Assembly (NCBI RefSeq): GCF_900188105.1
Contig: NZ_FZNP01000016.1
Coordinates: 1-64,000 of the forward strand
Source of the DNA: Actinomadura mexicana
Lineage (GTDB): Bacteria; Actinomycetota; Actinomycetes; Streptosporangiales; Streptosporangiaceae
DNA: 64,000 bases
Direction: 5' to 3'
Below are positions 49,510-58,012 of the stretch, one piece after another. A program made the position numbers and the translations under genes. Below the pieces are notes generated by a model, which worked only from the letters and a program-made list of their open reading frames with translations, made no database searches and was not told where the DNA came from. Each line of letters starts with the position of its first letter. Positions within the stretch are counted from its first letter, which is position 1.

Positions 49510-50949
49510 TCAGGCTTCCGCGGGGGCCGTGCTCTCGGGCGCCGTCTCCTCCTCCTCGTCCGCCGCCGCCCGGCGCTTCTCGGCGCGGCCGAGGAGCAGC
49601 AGGGTGATGATCATCGCGCCGACCGCGACCGCGGGGACGAGCCAGATCGAGTTGCCGCCGACGACCGGGTCCGCGGCCTTCAGCAGCCAGCCGATCGCGT
49701 ACCAGTCGGGGTCGGCGAGCGTCGCCAGCTCGGGGGCGGTCCGCTCGTACAGGCCCCAGGTGACGGCCTGCCCGACGGCCAGGGCCAGCCCGGTGATGAC
49801 GCCGCCGAGGACCGCGCCGCGCCAGCCCGCCACCACGTTGCCGAACAGCGCCGCCGCGCCGCCCACGAAGAACAGCATGATCATGGGCGGGGCGAGGGTG
49901 AACCAGCCGGCGGCGGCGAAGACCGCGAGGCAGACCAGGAACACCGCGGTGGAGGCGACGAACCCGACCATGACGGCGGTCGGCGCGACGGGGAACACGG
50001 TGGGCGCGTCCAGCGCGGGGCGCGTGCCCGGGATGACCCGGTCGCTGAACCCCTTGAACGCCGGGACGATCTCACCCAGGAACATCCGCACGCCGAACAG
50101 CAGGATCGCGATGCCGCCCGCGAAGCGCAGGCCCACCAGGATCGCCCACACCCACGGCGACAGCTTGTCGTCCATCTCGGCCGCGGCCCTGGTCACCACG
50201 CCGTGGTCGGCGAACGCGACCCCGACCAGCATGATCACGGTGATGATCAGCGCGGTGCTGACGTTGACGTCCTTGAAGAACGACAGCTGGCGCGGGAGCT
50301 TCAGCTTCTCGGTGTCGTGCTTCTCGCGGCTGCCGAGCGGGCGGGCCGCGTAGCCGGTGATCAGGCAGGCGAGCGAGCTGGTGTGCGCGAACCCGAACCG
50401 GTCGTCCGGCATGACGCGGCGCATCAGCGGCCGCATCCACAGCGGCTGCAGCGTCCAGTACGCGGCGACGAACCCGGCCCCGCAGAGCACGAGCGTGAGC
50501 TGGTCGGCGCCGGGCGCGATCGTCACCAGGGAGGCGACGGTCACCGTGCTGACCCAGAACATCAGGTGGCCGGTCAGGTACAGGTACCGGGCCGCGGGGA
50601 AGAGCCGCACGACCAGCACGTGCGCGAGGAACGCGACCGTGATCACCAGCGCGACCGTCCCGCCCTGGTCGGCGAGGAAGTCGGCGAGGCTGTGGTCGGC
50701 CTTCGGCGGCGTGGTCCCCATCGCGCTGGCGAGCACGGTCTGGAAGCTCGTCAGCCCGCCGGTGAAGACCTCCACGCCGATGAACAGGATGACCACGCCG
50801 ATCGTGGCGCGCAGCGCCCCGGCGAAGACGTCCTCGAACCGCTTGCGCTGCAGGAGCAGGCCCGCCAGCGTGATGAGCCCGATGAGGATGGGCACCTGGC
50901 CGAACACGTTGTCGGCCAGGAAGGTGAGGATGTCCTTGATGACGTCCAT
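49510..50949 (-). CDS. PTS EIIC component, ascorbate (SgaT/UlaA) type
   Basis: A 479-residue membrane permease with about 11 hydrophobic segments. FLADNVFGQVPILIGLITLAG at the N-terminus, SFQTVLASAMG and FPAARYLYLTGHLMFWVST match the UlaA family. The C-terminal 30 residues are hydrophilic and Glu/Ala-rich. The sugar need not be ascorbate: actinobacterial members are largely uncharacterised. GAGGCGAG precedes ATG 50949. It lies 101 bases downstream of the GntR gene. Confidence 0.88.
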   Translation of the reverse strand: MDVIKDILTFLADNVFGQVPILIGLITLAGLLLQRKRFEDVFAGALRATIGVVILFIGVEVFTGGLTSFQTVLASAMGTTPPKADHSLADFLADQGGTVALVITVAFLAHVLVVRLFPAARYLYLTGHLMFWVSTVTVASLVTIAPGADQLTLVLCGAGFVAAYWTLQPLWMRPLMRRVMPDDRFGFAHTSSLACLITGYAARPLGSREKHDTEKLKLPRQLSFFKDVNVSTALIITVIMLVGVAFADHGVVTRAAAEMDDKLSPWVWAILVGLRFAGGIAILLFGVRMFLGEIVPAFKGFSDRVIPGTRPALDAPTVFPVAPTAVMVGFVASTAVFLVCLAVFAAAGWFTLAPPMIMLFFVGGAAALFGNVVAGWRGAVLGGVITGLALAVGQAVTWGLYERTAPELATLADPDWYAIGWLLKAADPVVGGNSIWLVPAVAVGAMIITLLLLGRAEKRRAAADEEEETAPESTAPAEA

Positions 50950-51050
50950 GGTGAACTCGCCTCACATCTCGGGGGATGGGTGGTGCGCTGTCGCCCCCGT
51001 CAGCGCGGACGGACGATCGTGCGCCCGGTGCGCGGGGCCCGGGCGTGCGG

Positions 51051-51782
51051 TCAGTGGTTCGGTGGTCGCAGGTCCAGTTCCAGCCGGTACCGGTCGCCGC
51101 GGTAGAGGGACCGGACGTACTCCAGCGGCCGGCCGGCCGCGTCCCTGGTGATCCGCTCGAACAGGAAGGCCGGCATGTGCACCGGGACGCCGAGCTCGGC
51201 GGCCTCCTCGGCGGTGGTGACGGTCGGCTCGATGGTCTCGGTGCCCGAGGCGATCGCGATGCCGCTGCCCCGGAGCAGGTCGTAGAACGACCGCCCTTCC
51301 AGGTCGCTCCGCCGCAGGCCCGGCATCAGCGCCCGCGGAAGGTAGAGGGTCTCGATGGCCATGGGGGCCTCGTCGGCCAGCCGGAGCCGCCGAATGGTAA
51401 ATACCTCTTCGACGGGCGACAGGGCCAGCCGGCGGCCGATCCGCGCCCCCGCGGTCTCGGTGCGGAACGACAGCACCCTGCCGCCCGGCTTCATCCCGCG
51501 CCTGATCATGTCCTCGGTGAACGAGGTCATGGTCAGCGACACGGCGATCCGGGGCTGCGCCACGTAGGTCCCGCTTCCGTGGCGCCGGTCGAGCAGGCCC
51601 TCGGCGACGAGCCCGTCGATGGCCTGGCGCAGTGTCGGCCGCGAGACGCCGAGCTCCTCGGCCAGCCGGCGCTCGGACGGCAGCGCGTCCCCGACGTCCA
51701 GGTCGTCCAGCATCGCGAGCAGTTCGCGGCGCACCGCCTGCCGTTTCGTGCTCGCGGCCCGGCCCTCACCGGCGGATGGCAC
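51051..51782 (-). CDS. GntR-family regulator, HutC/UTRA subfamily
   Basis: A 243-residue repressor. Winged helix-turn-helix at about residues 15-80 (LPSERRLAEELGVSRPTLRQ, GLLDRRHGSGTYVAQPRI). The UTRA effector domain fills the rest (VFTIRRLRLADEAPMAIETL, LYRGDRYRLELDL). GTG 51782 is chosen because the perfect site AAAGGAGGTGA lies eight bases upstream; GTG 51791 falls inside that site. It heads the PTS operon, and a DasR-like operator overlaps its -35 element, so autorepression released by a sugar phosphate is likely. Confidence 0.88.
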   Translation of the reverse strand: MPSAGEGRAASTKRQAVRRELLAMLDDLDVGDALPSERRLAEELGVSRPTLRQAIDGLVAEGLLDRRHGSGTYVAQPRIAVSLTMTSFTEDMIRRGMKPGGRVLSFRTETAGARIGRRLALSPVEEVFTIRRLRLADEAPMAIETLYLPRALMPGLRRSDLEGRSFYDLLRGSGIAIASGTETIEPTVTTAEEAAELGVPVHMPAFLFERITRDAAGRPLEYVRSLYRGDRYRLELDLRPPNH

Positions 51783-51820
51783 GCCTGTCACCTCCTTTGA
51801 CGTGGTTCCTGTCGTCGCAC

Positions 51821-51850
51821 ACGGTATGTCCCATTATGGCGACTGGTCAA
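51821..51850 (-). promoter_or_regulatory. gntR-PTS operon promoter
   Basis: On the minus strand, TTGACC (51850-51845), an 18-base spacer and TACCGT (51826-51821) form a good vegetative promoter. The -35 element lies inside the predicted operator. Confidence 0.5.
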
Positions 51851-51857
51851 TACCACT
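51842..51857. promoter_or_regulatory. DasR/NagR-like operator
   Basis: ACTGGTCAATACCACT agrees at 14 of 16 positions with the DasR-responsive element ACTGGTCTAGACCACT. It overlaps the -35 element of the GntR gene. A weaker match (GGTAAATACC, 51396-51405) lies inside the GntR coding sequence. Either the local GntR protein or the cell's DasR homologue could bind. Confidence 0.6.
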
Positions 51858-51977
51858 TTGGCGATGTTTGCCGTGGTCAGCGCCGGAAGGTCCGCAATAC
51901 CGTCTCGGCAGATCGGCCGACGGTGCCGATCCCGACCGTGTCGACGCCGCGCTCGCCGCGGCGAGGAAGGCGGCCAG

Positions 51978-53309
51978 ATGAGGAAGCTCGTGCGCGGCGC
52001 CGTGGCGCTGGCCCTGCCGATGCTCATGCCGGCGGCGCTCAGCGCGGCGCCGGCCCAGGCGGACGCGAGCCGGCCGGGGGCGAGGGACGGCTGGAGGCTG
52101 GTCGCCGCCGAGCCGTTCGACCGGCACATCGACGACGCGAAGGCCCCCTGGAAGCCGGACGGCGACGGTCCGTCCAGTCCGTACGACGTCGACATCTACG
52201 ACAACGACGGCGCCTACTTCGACACGATGGGCGGCCCGGGGTTCCGGCAGCGGCTCGCGGAGATGAAGACCTACCGCAAGTCGTTCACCTTCGGGAAGCG
52301 CGGCTGGCTCACCGCCGAGTTGGCCGCCCGCGACGCCGACGGGGACGGCCGGCCGGACGCGCCGCCCACGCTCACCTCCCGCGAGGGCGTGGCCCGGCTG
52401 GACGAGCCGGTCCACCAGGCGGGCGTCGTCATCCGCTCGACCCGCGACCTGCCCGCCGAGTACCGGGTGGAGATGACGCTGCGCGGCCTGGACTTCGGCG
52501 GCCAGAGGAACGGGTCCTGGGACTACCCCGACGGCAGGATCAACGGCTACTCGCCGGAGGGCTGCAAGACCAACTTCCCCTGGGCCTCGGGCGGCGACCA
52601 GACCCGGCCCGAGTGCGAATGGGCCGACGTCCGGACCGACTCCAACGGCTTCTACTACATGTCGATCATGGACTACCGGCAGGTCGCGCCGCACAACAAC
52701 GTGTTCGTGCACGGCCACCGCAAGGTCGCCATGGACGGCTACAACCGGTACGAGTACACCGGCAAGGGCCTGCTGTACTGCGACCCGGCGACCGGGCGGT
52801 ACGAGCCGTACTCCGCCGGGACGGGCAACGGCGTCAACGCGATCTTCATGACCGACGACCGCCGCTACCCGACTATGCCGGGCACCGAGTACCTGATGGA
52901 GAGCGAGTGCGGGCTGCGCAAGGGCGGCGCCATCGTCTCGACCGTCGACCTGCGGCCCGAGCTGCTGCCGGCGGAGCCGTACACGTTCGCGGTGGAGCGG
53001 CGCGGCGGCGCCTACACGATGGAGATGTCCGGGGTCTTCGCGCATGTGGGCAGGGCGACCCTCCGCTACACGCGCTCGTTCGTCCAGGACGGCGAGCCGA
53101 TCTGGCACTACAACCAGAAGCCCGGCGAGTACGACGGCCGGTTCGACGCCGACTGGACCTGGACGGGCCCGGGCGGCACCCTCGTCGACCGCGGCACCTG
53201 GCCGGCCGGGTCCGCCTACCCGGACCGGTTCATGGTCGGTGACCCGCACATGAACTTCTACGAGGGATCGGCGCAGGTGGACGACATCCGCCTGTACGTT
53301 CCGCGATAG
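51978..53309 (+). CDS. secreted protein of unknown function
   Basis: A 443-residue exported protein. Residues 1-30 form a signal peptide (MRKLVRGAVALALPMLMPAA, cleavage near AQA). The mature protein is rich in aromatic and acidic residues (FYYMSIMDY, YNRYEYTGKGLLYC) and looks like a beta-sandwich carbohydrate-binding or hydrolytic fold, but I do not recognise the family. Cys residues (GCKTNF, ECEWAD, LLYCDP, SECGLR) could form disulfides. GGAAGG precedes ATG 51978. It diverges from the gntR-PTS operon, and the DasR-like site lies 121 bases upstream, so coregulation with sugar uptake is possible. Confidence 0.7.
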   Translation: MRKLVRGAVALALPMLMPAALSAAPAQADASRPGARDGWRLVAAEPFDRHIDDAKAPWKPDGDGPSSPYDVDIYDNDGAYFDTMGGPGFRQRLAEMKTYRKSFTFGKRGWLTAELAARDADGDGRPDAPPTLTSREGVARLDEPVHQAGVVIRSTRDLPAEYRVEMTLRGLDFGGQRNGSWDYPDGRINGYSPEGCKTNFPWASGGDQTRPECEWADVRTDSNGFYYMSIMDYRQVAPHNNVFVHGHRKVAMDGYNRYEYTGKGLLYCDPATGRYEPYSAGTGNGVNAIFMTDDRRYPTMPGTEYLMESECGLRKGGAIVSTVDLRPELLPAEPYTFAVERRGGAYTMEMSGVFAHVGRATLRYTRSFVQDGEPIWHYNQKPGEYDGRFDADWTWTGPGGTLVDRGTWPAGSAYPDRFMVGDPHMNFYEGSAQVDDIRLYVPR

Positions 53310-53376
53310 CGGACCGGATGTCGGTGGTGCGGGCTAGGGTCCGTGAGAACGTTCCATGCCTCGCCCAGGGGGCCCC

Positions 53377-53580
53377 GTGACCCAGCAGACCGCGCCCGGC
53401 CGGGCGCCCGAGCCGTCCCCTCGCCGAACCCTGCGCCGAGCGGGAGGCGGCGGCCGTACGCCGGGACGGGTCCGCCGCCCGGCCTCGACGTCTTCCTGTC
53501 CGGGCAGGTCTTCATGGACATGATCTTCACCGGCCTGCCCGCTCGCGCTGCCCGAGCCGACACTGCGCAGGGAGCAGTGA
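53377..53580 (+). pseudogene. remnant of a PfkB-family carbohydrate kinase
   Basis: A frame across 53484-53540 encodes LDVFLSGQVFMDMIFTGLP, a close match to the N-terminus of an actinobacterial PfkB-type sugar kinase. The match then continues as LALPEP in a shifted frame and stops at 53578-53580. A plausible GTG start at 53377 is in yet another frame. The remaining 280 or so residues of a normal kinase are missing. A TAGGGT hexamer at 53335-53340 could be its old -10 element. The rest of 53310-53590 shows no other gene. Confidence 0.5.
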
Positions 53581-53590
53581 GCCCGGCAGG

Positions 53591-54532
53591 TCAGGCCGTC
53601 GCCGCCCCGGTTCGGTACTCCTGCGGGCTGACGCCGTGCTCGCGCTTGAAGGCCGTGCTCAGCGCGAAGGCGTTGCCGTAGCCGACCCTGCGGGCCACGG
53701 CCTCCAGCGTCGCGTCCGTCTCGCGCAGCAGATCGGCTGCCTGCGCCAGGCGGACGCCGGTGAGGTAGGCCATGGGCGGCTCGCCGATCAGCTTCGCGAA
53801 CCGCTGCGCGAGCGCGGCGCGCGACACCCCGGCCCCGGCCGCGAGGTCCGCGACCGTCCAGGGGTGCGCGAGGTCGTCGTGCAGGAGCCGCAGCGCGGGC
53901 CCGACGACGGGGTCGCCGTGGGCGCGGTACCAGCCGGGCGCGGCGGCGTCCGGGCGGGAGAACCAGGCGCGCAGCGTCGCGATGAGCAGCAGGTCGAGGA
54001 GCCGGTCGAGGACGACGTCCTGGCCGGGCTCGTCCTTGCCGATCTCCTCCTGCAGCACGGCGACGAGCGGCGACCTCCACGTGTCGCCGCGGACGACCGC
54101 GATCTGGGGCAGCGCGGCCAGCAGCCGCTGCGTGACGGCGCCGCGCATCTGGTAGGTGCCGATCAGCATGACCGCCGGCCCGTCCGGGTCGTTGCCCCAG
54201 GCGCGGACGCCGAGGTCCATGGCCTCCGACAGGCTCGTGCCGTCCGGGGTGGTGCAGCGCTGCCCGGGATGGATGACGATCTGCGGCGCGGTCGCCGGGT
54301 CGTCGCTGACGGTGTAGGGGGCCGGCCCCCGGAAGATGACCATGTCGCCCGGGCCGACGCGCTGCGGCTCGCCATCGTCCGGGACCAGCCACGCCTCGTC
54401 CCTGACCATGGAGAGCAGGGTCAGCGGCGCCTCGTCCTGGATCCGGAGCGACCAGGGCGGCGCGAGGGTCGAGCGCAGCATGAACGCTCCCCGCGCGCGA
54501 GGACCGTCGAGGAGTTCGGCCAGAGCGTCCAT
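53591..54532 (-). CDS. AraC-family regulator with cupin sensor domain
   Basis: A 313-residue regulator. The N-terminal cupin (about residues 15-110, RVGPGDMVIFRGPAPYTV) is the sensor. The C-terminal pair of helix-turn-helix motifs is at about 215-305: WTVADLAAGAGVSRAALAQR and ATLEAVARRVGYGNAFALST. It diverges from an NmrA-like gene 82 bases away, its probable target. Genes of this pair type often respond to redox-active or reactive compounds. Confidence 0.88.
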   Translation of the reverse strand: MDALAELLDGPRARGAFMLRSTLAPPWSLRIQDEAPLTLLSMVRDEAWLVPDDGEPQRVGPGDMVIFRGPAPYTVSDDPATAPQIVIHPGQRCTTPDGTSLSEAMDLGVRAWGNDPDGPAVMLIGTYQMRGAVTQRLLAALPQIAVVRGDTWRSPLVAVLQEEIGKDEPGQDVVLDRLLDLLLIATLRAWFSRPDAAAPGWYRAHGDPVVGPALRLLHDDLAHPWTVADLAAGAGVSRAALAQRFAKLIGEPPMAYLTGVRLAQAADLLRETDATLEAVARRVGYGNAFALSTAFKREHGVSPQEYRTGAATA

Positions 54533-54614
54533 GGAGGTCAGCGTAGACGCTCGCGTATGGGGGCGAGCTTCTCAACCATGGTGGCCGGAACCGCCCGGCT
54601 GTTGACTCAAGGGC

Positions 54615-55463
54615 ATGACGAACAGCGGATCCGACATCATCGAAAGCGGCCTCACCCTCGTCCTCGGCGGGACCGGCAAGACCGGCCGCCGCGTCGTCGA
54701 GCGGCTGGAGGCCCTGAACGTCCCGGTCCGGATGGGCTCGCGGTCGGCCTCGCCGCCCTTCGACTGGGAGGACGAGTCCACCTGGGCGCCCGTCCTGCGG
54801 AACGTCGAGAAGGTCTACCTCTCCTACTATCCCGACCTGGCCGTGCCGGGAGCCCCCGACGCCATCCGCGCGTTCACAGGTGCGGCGGCCGGCGCGGGTG
54901 TGCGGCGCGTGGTCCTGCTGTCGGGGCGGGGCGAGCCCGAGGCGCGGGAGTGCGAGCGGATCGTCCAGGAGTCGGGCCTGGTCTGGACGGTCGTGCGGGC
55001 GAGCTGGTTCGCGCAGAACTTCAGTGAGGACTACCTGCTCGACCCCGTGCGAGCCGGCGAGGTCGTCCTCCCGGCGGGCGACGTCCCGGAGCCGTTCGTG
55101 GACGCCGACGACATCGCGGACGTGGCCGTCGAGGCGCTCACCCGGGACGGCCACGCCGGCGAGGTGTACGAGGTGACCGGCCCCCGGGCGCTCACGTTCG
55201 CCGACGCGGTCGCCGAGATCGGCCGCGCCGCCGGACGCGAGATCGCCTTCGTTCCCGTCAGCGCGGACGAGAACGCGGCGGCCCTCCGGGAGCACGGCGT
55301 GCCCGAGGACGTCATCGGCCTGCTGACCTACCTGTTCACGACCGTGCTGGACGGCCGCAACGCCCGGCCCGCCGACGGTGTCGAGCGGGCCCTCGGCCGG
55401 CCGCCGCGCGACTTCTCCGAGTACGCGCGCGAAACCGCCGCCAGCGGCATCTGGAACCACTGA
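54615..55463 (+). CDS. NmrA-like NAD(P)-binding protein
   Basis: A 282-residue atypical SDR. GLTLVLGGTGKTGRRVVERL at the N-terminus binds the nucleotide (GGTGKTG). RRVVLLSGRGEPEARECERI and VWTVVRASWFAQNFSEDYLL are typical of NmrA/QOR2-like proteins. The classical YxxxK is absent, so it may be a quinone reductase or a redox sensor. It is followed after 17 bases by the DUF1772 gene and is divergent from the AraC regulator; the three form a probable regulated unit. Confidence 0.85.
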   Translation: MTNSGSDIIESGLTLVLGGTGKTGRRVVERLEALNVPVRMGSRSASPPFDWEDESTWAPVLRNVEKVYLSYYPDLAVPGAPDAIRAFTGAAAGAGVRRVVLLSGRGEPEARECERIVQESGLVWTVVRASWFAQNFSEDYLLDPVRAGEVVLPAGDVPEPFVDADDIADVAVEALTRDGHAGEVYEVTGPRALTFADAVAEIGRAAGREIAFVPVSADENAAALREHGVPEDVIGLLTYLFTTVLDGRNARPADGVERALGRPPRDFSEYARETAASGIWNH

Positions 55464-55480
55464 CCCGAGGATCGGACATC

Positions 55481-55984
55481 ATGAAATTCTCTCTCGCGGG
55501 CGTCTCGGCGACCCTTTCCATCATCATGGCGGCCGGCATGGCCGGAACGTTCTTCGGGTTCTCCACGGGGGTGATGCCCGGGCTGAACGCGGCGCGGCCC
55601 GCGTCGGCGATCGACGCCATGCAGGGCATCAACCAGAGGATCCAGAACCCGGTCTTCGTGGCGATGTTCCTCCTGGTTCCCGTGCTGGCTGCCGCGGCGG
55701 GGGTCCTGCTGCTCACCCTGGACCAGAAGTCGGCGGCCCTGCTCTTCTTCGCCGCTGCCGGCCTGTACTTCGTGGGCGCGCTCCTCCCGAGCTTTGCGGT
55801 GAACATCCCGATGAACAACGACCTGGACGGCGTCACGATCCCCAAGGACGTGACCGAGGCGGCGAGGATCTGGTCGGACTACTCCGGCCGCTGGACGGCG
55901 TGGAACACCGTCCGTGCCGTGTCCAGCTGGGCGAGCCTCCTCGCCATGAGCCTGGCCGTCTACGTCTGGGGCAAGAACAACTGA
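55481..55984 (+). CDS. DUF1772 (anthrone-oxygenase-like) membrane protein
   Basis: A 167-residue protein with four hydrophobic segments (ATLSIIMAAGMAGTFFGFS, MFLLVPVLAAAAGVLLLTL, ALLFFAAAGLYFVGALLP and VSSWASLLAMSLAVYVW). The loop NIPMNNDLDG and later WNTVR are the DUF1772 hallmarks. Related fungal proteins oxygenate anthrones; bacterial function is unproved. It is probably cotranscribed with the NmrA-like gene. A terminator follows. Confidence 0.85.
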   Translation: MKFSLAGVSATLSIIMAAGMAGTFFGFSTGVMPGLNAARPASAIDAMQGINQRIQNPVFVAMFLLVPVLAAAAGVLLLTLDQKSAALLFFAAAGLYFVGALLPSFAVNIPMNNDLDGVTIPKDVTEAARIWSDYSGRWTAWNTVRAVSSWASLLAMSLAVYVWGKNN

Positions 55985-55996
55985 TCGGCGAACCCG

Positions 55997-56031
55997 CGAG
56001 GCCCGCGCTCCGAAAAGGGGCACGGGCCTCG
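55997..56031. terminator. bidirectional terminator after DUF1772
   Basis: CGAGGCCCG (55997-56005) and CGGGCCTCG (56023-56031) form a perfect 9-base-pair stem, followed by TTCCCTGTA. It separates two convergent genes. Confidence 0.6.
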
Positions 56032-56043
56032 TTCCCTGTACCT

Positions 56044-57018
56044 CTACCGGCCGTTCTTCGCGCACCATTCAGCCCATTTCAGGGCGCCGCCCTGGAGCTG
56101 CTTCCGGTAGAAGGACGTCCAGGACGTCTCCGACCGCGCCGGAGCGTCGGGGGCCCTCCGGTAAAGCGGGTGGTCCCGCTGGACCTCGGCCTTCAGCCAG
56201 GGCTCCAGCTCGTCCCAGGAACCGAGGGTCCAGCTCCGGGCATGGAACGTCAGCCGGGCGCGCACGTCCCTGTCCGCGACGCACATCGACGGGATGAACG
56301 GGCTGGACCGCGTCCAGCTGTCGGCCACCTCCATCGCGCCCTTCGGGACGCCGTGCGCCCGGTGCTCGGCCTCCCGCTTCCCGATGTAGAAGTCGAACAT
56401 CTCCCACGCGGTGTAGATCCCGCCGGGGAGGCCGAAGTCGTCCCCGGTCAGCGCCTTCAGATCGGTGCGCGGCGGGATGTCCGACACCTGGGCGAGATTG
56501 CGCTGGACGTCCGCCAGCGGCCCGAGCCTGAACTCCGGCGTGATCGGGAACGGCCCGAAATCGACGTCGTCGTTGTTCACCGGGATCAGTGGATAGGTCT
56601 TGCCGTCCAGCGGGTTGCGCCATTCCCGCAGCACCCGCGCGGGGTCCTGCGGGTCGGTGTAGAAGACGATCTCGCGGCTGAGCTGGTACAGCCTGTTCGT
56701 GCCCGGCTCGCGGTACAGGCGCCGGATGTTGTAGCCCTCGAAGCCGAACAGCCTCGTCCCGTGCCGCAGCGCGGGCGCCAGGGTGTCGCCCGGCGCGTCC
56801 ACGTACACGAAGCCCGAGATCCGGTAGAGCATGTCCTTGCCGTCCGGGCGCCCGAGCACCTGCAGTTGCAGCCGGGTGTCACGGTCCTTGACCTGCGCGT
56901 ACAGCGGGCCGGGGTCGGACGGGCCGTAGGCCGGGCGGGCGGCGGCCGCGCCCGGCACCGACCACAGCATGAACGCGGCTGCCGCGCCGGCGAGCGCGGC
57001 CGTCATTCGGCGTCGCAT
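56044..57018 (-). CDS. secreted DUF1838 family protein
   Basis: A 324-residue exported protein. The signal peptide is at residues 1-27 (MRRRMTAALAGAAAAFMLWS, cleavage near GAAAA). The mature protein has LFGFEGYNIRRLYREP, SREIVFYTDPQDPARVLREW and NDDVDFGPFP, matching DUF1838. Function is not known for this family. It stands alone, convergent with the DUF1772 gene and divergent from the metallophosphoesterase gene. Confidence 0.8.
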   Translation of the reverse strand: MRRRMTAALAGAAAAFMLWSVPGAAAARPAYGPSDPGPLYAQVKDRDTRLQLQVLGRPDGKDMLYRISGFVYVDAPGDTLAPALRHGTRLFGFEGYNIRRLYREPGTNRLYQLSREIVFYTDPQDPARVLREWRNPLDGKTYPLIPVNNDDVDFGPFPITPEFRLGPLADVQRNLAQVSDIPPRTDLKALTGDDFGLPGGIYTAWEMFDFYIGKREAEHRAHGVPKGAMEVADSWTRSSPFIPSMCVADRDVRARLTFHARSWTLGSWDELEPWLKAEVQRDHPLYRRAPDAPARSETSWTSFYRKQLQGGALKWAEWCAKNGR

Positions 57019-57168
57019 CGGGGCTCCCTGGGGAATGGCGGGGGACTGTCGCTGTCATGCAAGCAGCCCCGGCCCGCCGAGTCACGCTCGCGGGAGCGGC
57101 ACGCCCCAGCGGAACCCCCGCGGGATGAAGACCCCACCGGCGGCCGCGGCGGGGCTTACCATCGCTTG

Positions 57169-58005
57169 ATGGGCGGCGTCTACGCGATCAGTGACCTGCA
57201 CGTGGGGTTCCCGGAGAACCGCGCGTTCGTCGAGGGCCTGCGGCCCGCGTCCGAGGACGACTGGCTGATCGTGGCGGGCGACGTCGGCGAGCGCTTCGCC
57301 GACGTCGAGTGGACCCTGCGCACCCTCGGCGAGCGCTACGCCACCGTGCTGTGGGTGCCCGGCAACCACGAGTTGTGGACCGTCAAGGGCGACCCCGTGC
57401 AGCTGCGCGGCGAGGCCCGCTACCGCCGCCTCGTCGAGATGTGCCGCGGCCTGGGCGTGCTGACCCCCGAGGACCCCTATCCCGTCTGGGCCGGCCCGGA
57501 CGGCGCCGTCACGGTGGCGCCGCTCTTCATCCTGTACGACTACACGTTCCGGCCGGACGGGACGTCCAGCAAGGAAGAGGCCCTCGAGGCCGCGCACGAG
57601 GCCGGCGTCGTGTGCACCGACGAGGTCTACCTGCACCCCGACCCGTATCCCGGCCGGGACGCCTGGTGCGACGCCAGGATCGCCTACACCGAGCGACGCC
57701 TGTGCGGCCTGGAGCCGGGGACGCGGACCGTGCTCGTCAACCACTGGCCGCTCGTCCGCGAACCCACCCGCGTCCTCTGGTACCCCGAGTTCGCCCAGTG
57801 GTGCGGCACCGAGCGCACCGCCGACTGGCACAGCCGGTTCGGCGCGGTGTCCGTCGTCTACGGGCACCTGCACATCCCCCGGACGATCTGGACCGGAGGC
57901 GTTCCCCACATCGAGGTGTCGGTCGGGTACCCGCGCGAGTGGCGCCGGCGGGCCGACGCGCCGCGCGGCCCCCGCCGGGTCCTGCCCGTCCCCGAGACCG
58001 GCTGA
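57169..58005 (+). CDS. metallophosphoesterase
   Basis: A 278-residue calcineurin-like phosphoesterase. Metal ligands are in order: SDLHVG near residue 8, AGDVGE, GNHELW, VNHWPL and GHLHIP. Substrate unknown (phosphomonoester or diester). There is no ribosome-binding site before ATG 57169, but a TACCAT -10-like hexamer at 57157-57162 sits at the distance expected for a leaderless transcript. It converges on the TetR gene with a gap of seven bases. Confidence 0.87.
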   Translation: MGGVYAISDLHVGFPENRAFVEGLRPASEDDWLIVAGDVGERFADVEWTLRTLGERYATVLWVPGNHELWTVKGDPVQLRGEARYRRLVEMCRGLGVLTPEDPYPVWAGPDGAVTVAPLFILYDYTFRPDGTSSKEEALEAAHEAGVVCTDEVYLHPDPYPGRDAWCDARIAYTERRLCGLEPGTRTVLVNHWPLVREPTRVLWYPEFAQWCGTERTADWHSRFGAVSVVYGHLHIPRTIWTGGVPHIEVSVGYPREWRRRADAPRGPRRVLPVPETG

Positions 58006-58012
58006 CCGGGCC

